DNA from: an uncultured Eubacteriales bacterium
Lineage (GTDB): Bacteria; Bacillota; Clostridia; Peptostreptococcales; Anaerovoracaceae
Length of the DNA: 5,976 bases
Reading direction: 5' to 3'
NCBI GenBank assembly: GCA_902765035.1
Contig: CACWYF010000083.1
Coordinates: 1 to 5,976 of the forward strand
Below, in pieces: positions 5,012 through 5,976 of this stretch. The translations under genes were made by a program, and so were the position numbers. The first letter of the stretch is position 1; each line of letters starts with the position of its first letter. The notes below the pieces were generated by a model. That model did not search any database. It was not told the origin of the DNA and worked only from the letters and a program-made list of their open reading frames with translations.

Positions 5012-5976
5012 TTATGCCTCGATAAGGAATGCCTTGTATCCCTTATATGCTTCATACAGGTCAGCCTTGCTGATAGCTTCCCATGGTGCATGCATCGACA
5101 GTACCGCAAGGCCGCAGTCGATTACTTGCATGCCGTACAGCGAGAGGATAAATGCGATGGTTCCGCCGCCGCCGACATCAACTTTGCCCATCTCAGCTGT
5201 GTGGAAAGCAACATTGTGTTTCTCCAGGATAGCTCTCAGCTGTGCCATGTACTCAGCATTCGCATCATTTGAGCCTGACTTTCCGCCCGAACCTGTGAAC
5301 TTATTGAATACAAGGCCGTGGCCGAATTTAGCTGCATTCATCTTTTCAAACTTATCAGCGTAGAGTGGATCATATGCAGCGCTTACATCAGATGAGAGCA
5401 TACGGCTCTTGCGCAGGCATCTTGTGAGATTGAGCTCACTGTAAATGCCCATTCTGTCGAGCACTTCTCTCATGGTATCCTCGAAGAAGTGGGATCTCAT
5501 TCCGGTAGCACCGACGCTTCCTATCTCTTCCTTGTCAACGAACAGTCCGCATGCAGTTGTCGTTACATCCGGGCAGTCAAACATCGCGATCGCTGACGGA
5601 TAGGCACAGCATCTGTCATCGTGGCCATATCCGAGGATCATGCTGCGGTCAAAACCTGCTTCCTTGGCTTTGCCTGCCGGAACAGCCTCAAGCTCAGCAG
5701 AGAGGAAATCATCTTCCTCGATATCGTAGTCCTCTTTCAGGATTTTCAGAACTGCTGCTTTGACAGCATCCTTTTCCTCCCCCCTCACAGGAGCAGATCC
5801 GACAAGAATGTCAAGATTCTCTGCTTCAACTACCTCAGATGCCTTCTTCTGCATCTGAGCCTTGGCAAGGTGGATAAGGATGTCGCTTACGAAGAACACA
5901 GGATCATCATCCTTCTCTCCGATGCTGATCTTGACTGTACTTCCGTCCTTAAGAGCGACTACTCCGTGCAGTGCCA
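5012..5976 (-). CDS. M18 family metalloaminopeptidase (aspartyl aminopeptidase type), N-terminus beyond the window
   Basis: This is a zinc-dependent cytosolic aminopeptidase that removes N-terminal residues from peptides. The 320 visible residues make up about the last two thirds of a protein that is usually 430-470 long. The frame is open to the right edge: upstream of the GTG at 5899 it reads ALHGVVALKDGSTVKISIGE, typical of the family interior, so that GTG is not the real start. Motifs in order are GHDDRCCAYPS with a metal-ligand Asp, then VDKEEIGSVGATG with the catalytic Glu-Glu pair. SSDVSAAYDPLY follows with the next metal Asp, then NKFTGSGGKSGSNDANAEY, and finally LSMHAPWE with the last metal His (codon at 5092-5090). 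All expected C-terminal catalytic residues are intact; the first metal His lies outside the window. The small export protein gene follows on the same strand after 80 bases. Confidence 0.95.
   Translation of the reverse strand, partial: ALHGVVALKDGSTVKISIGEKDDDPVFFVSDILIHLAKAQMQKKASEVVEAENLDILVGSAPVRGEEKDAVKAAVLKILKEDYDIEEDDFLSAELEAVPAGKAKEAGFDRSMILGYGHDDRCCAYPSAIAMFDCPDVTTTACGLFVDKEEIGSVGATGMRSHFFEDTMREVLDRMGIYSELNLTRCLRKSRMLSSDVSAAYDPLYADKFEKMNAAKFGHGLVFNKFTGSGGKSGSNDANAEYMAQLRAILEKHNVAFHTAEMGKVDVGGGGTIAFILSLYGMQVIDCGLAVLSMHAPWEAISKADLYEAYKGYKAFLIEA

Overview
The window looks like chromosomal DNA of an anaerobic Bacillota, most likely class Clostridia. The evidence is moderate GC by eye, strong AGGAGG-type ribosome binding sites, sigma-A-like promoters, a LexA with a Gram-positive type operator, and an Mrp-type cation antiporter cluster opening with E, F and G subunits. 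There is no sign of a mobile element, CRISPR array, tRNA or rRNA. The assignment is inferred from gene content; no species is claimed.

Layout. Positions 1-1380 (minus strand) hold the first three genes of a multisubunit Na+/H+ antiporter operon, mnhE-mnhF-mnhG. They are joined by ATGA start/stop overlaps, and mnhG runs off the left edge with a long charged tail. Positions 1381-1629 are a divergent control region. Positions 1630-3186 (plus strand) hold an unassigned radical SAM protein and then lexA, 84 bases apart, with no obvious promoter or terminator between them. The promoter in front of the radical SAM gene contains a near-consensus Gram-positive LexA box between its -35 and -10 elements. 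The simplest reading is a self-regulated radical SAM-lexA SOS operon.

Positions 3187-3527 are non-coding but structured. A sigma-A-like promoter starts four bases after the lexA stop. It is followed by a 10-bp hairpin and a long rod-like hairpin ending in seven Ts. I read this as an independently transcribed small RNA of about 130 nt. Its apical loop carries CCTCCTTTCT, identical to the anti-Shine-Dalgarno end of Bacillota 16S rRNA. This and the LexA box are the most interesting signals in the window.

Positions 3528-4328 (plus) encode proC, the last step of proline synthesis, with its own promoter and a strong bidirectional terminator shared with the convergent gene at 4476-4931 (minus), a small multidrug export family membrane protein. 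Positions 5012-5976 (minus) hold the C-terminal two thirds or so of an M18 metalloaminopeptidase whose start lies beyond the right edge. Apart from the proposed radical SAM-lexA coupling, the blocks (cation homeostasis, SOS control, proline synthesis, peptide turnover) look like ordinary core genes side by side and not one pathway.
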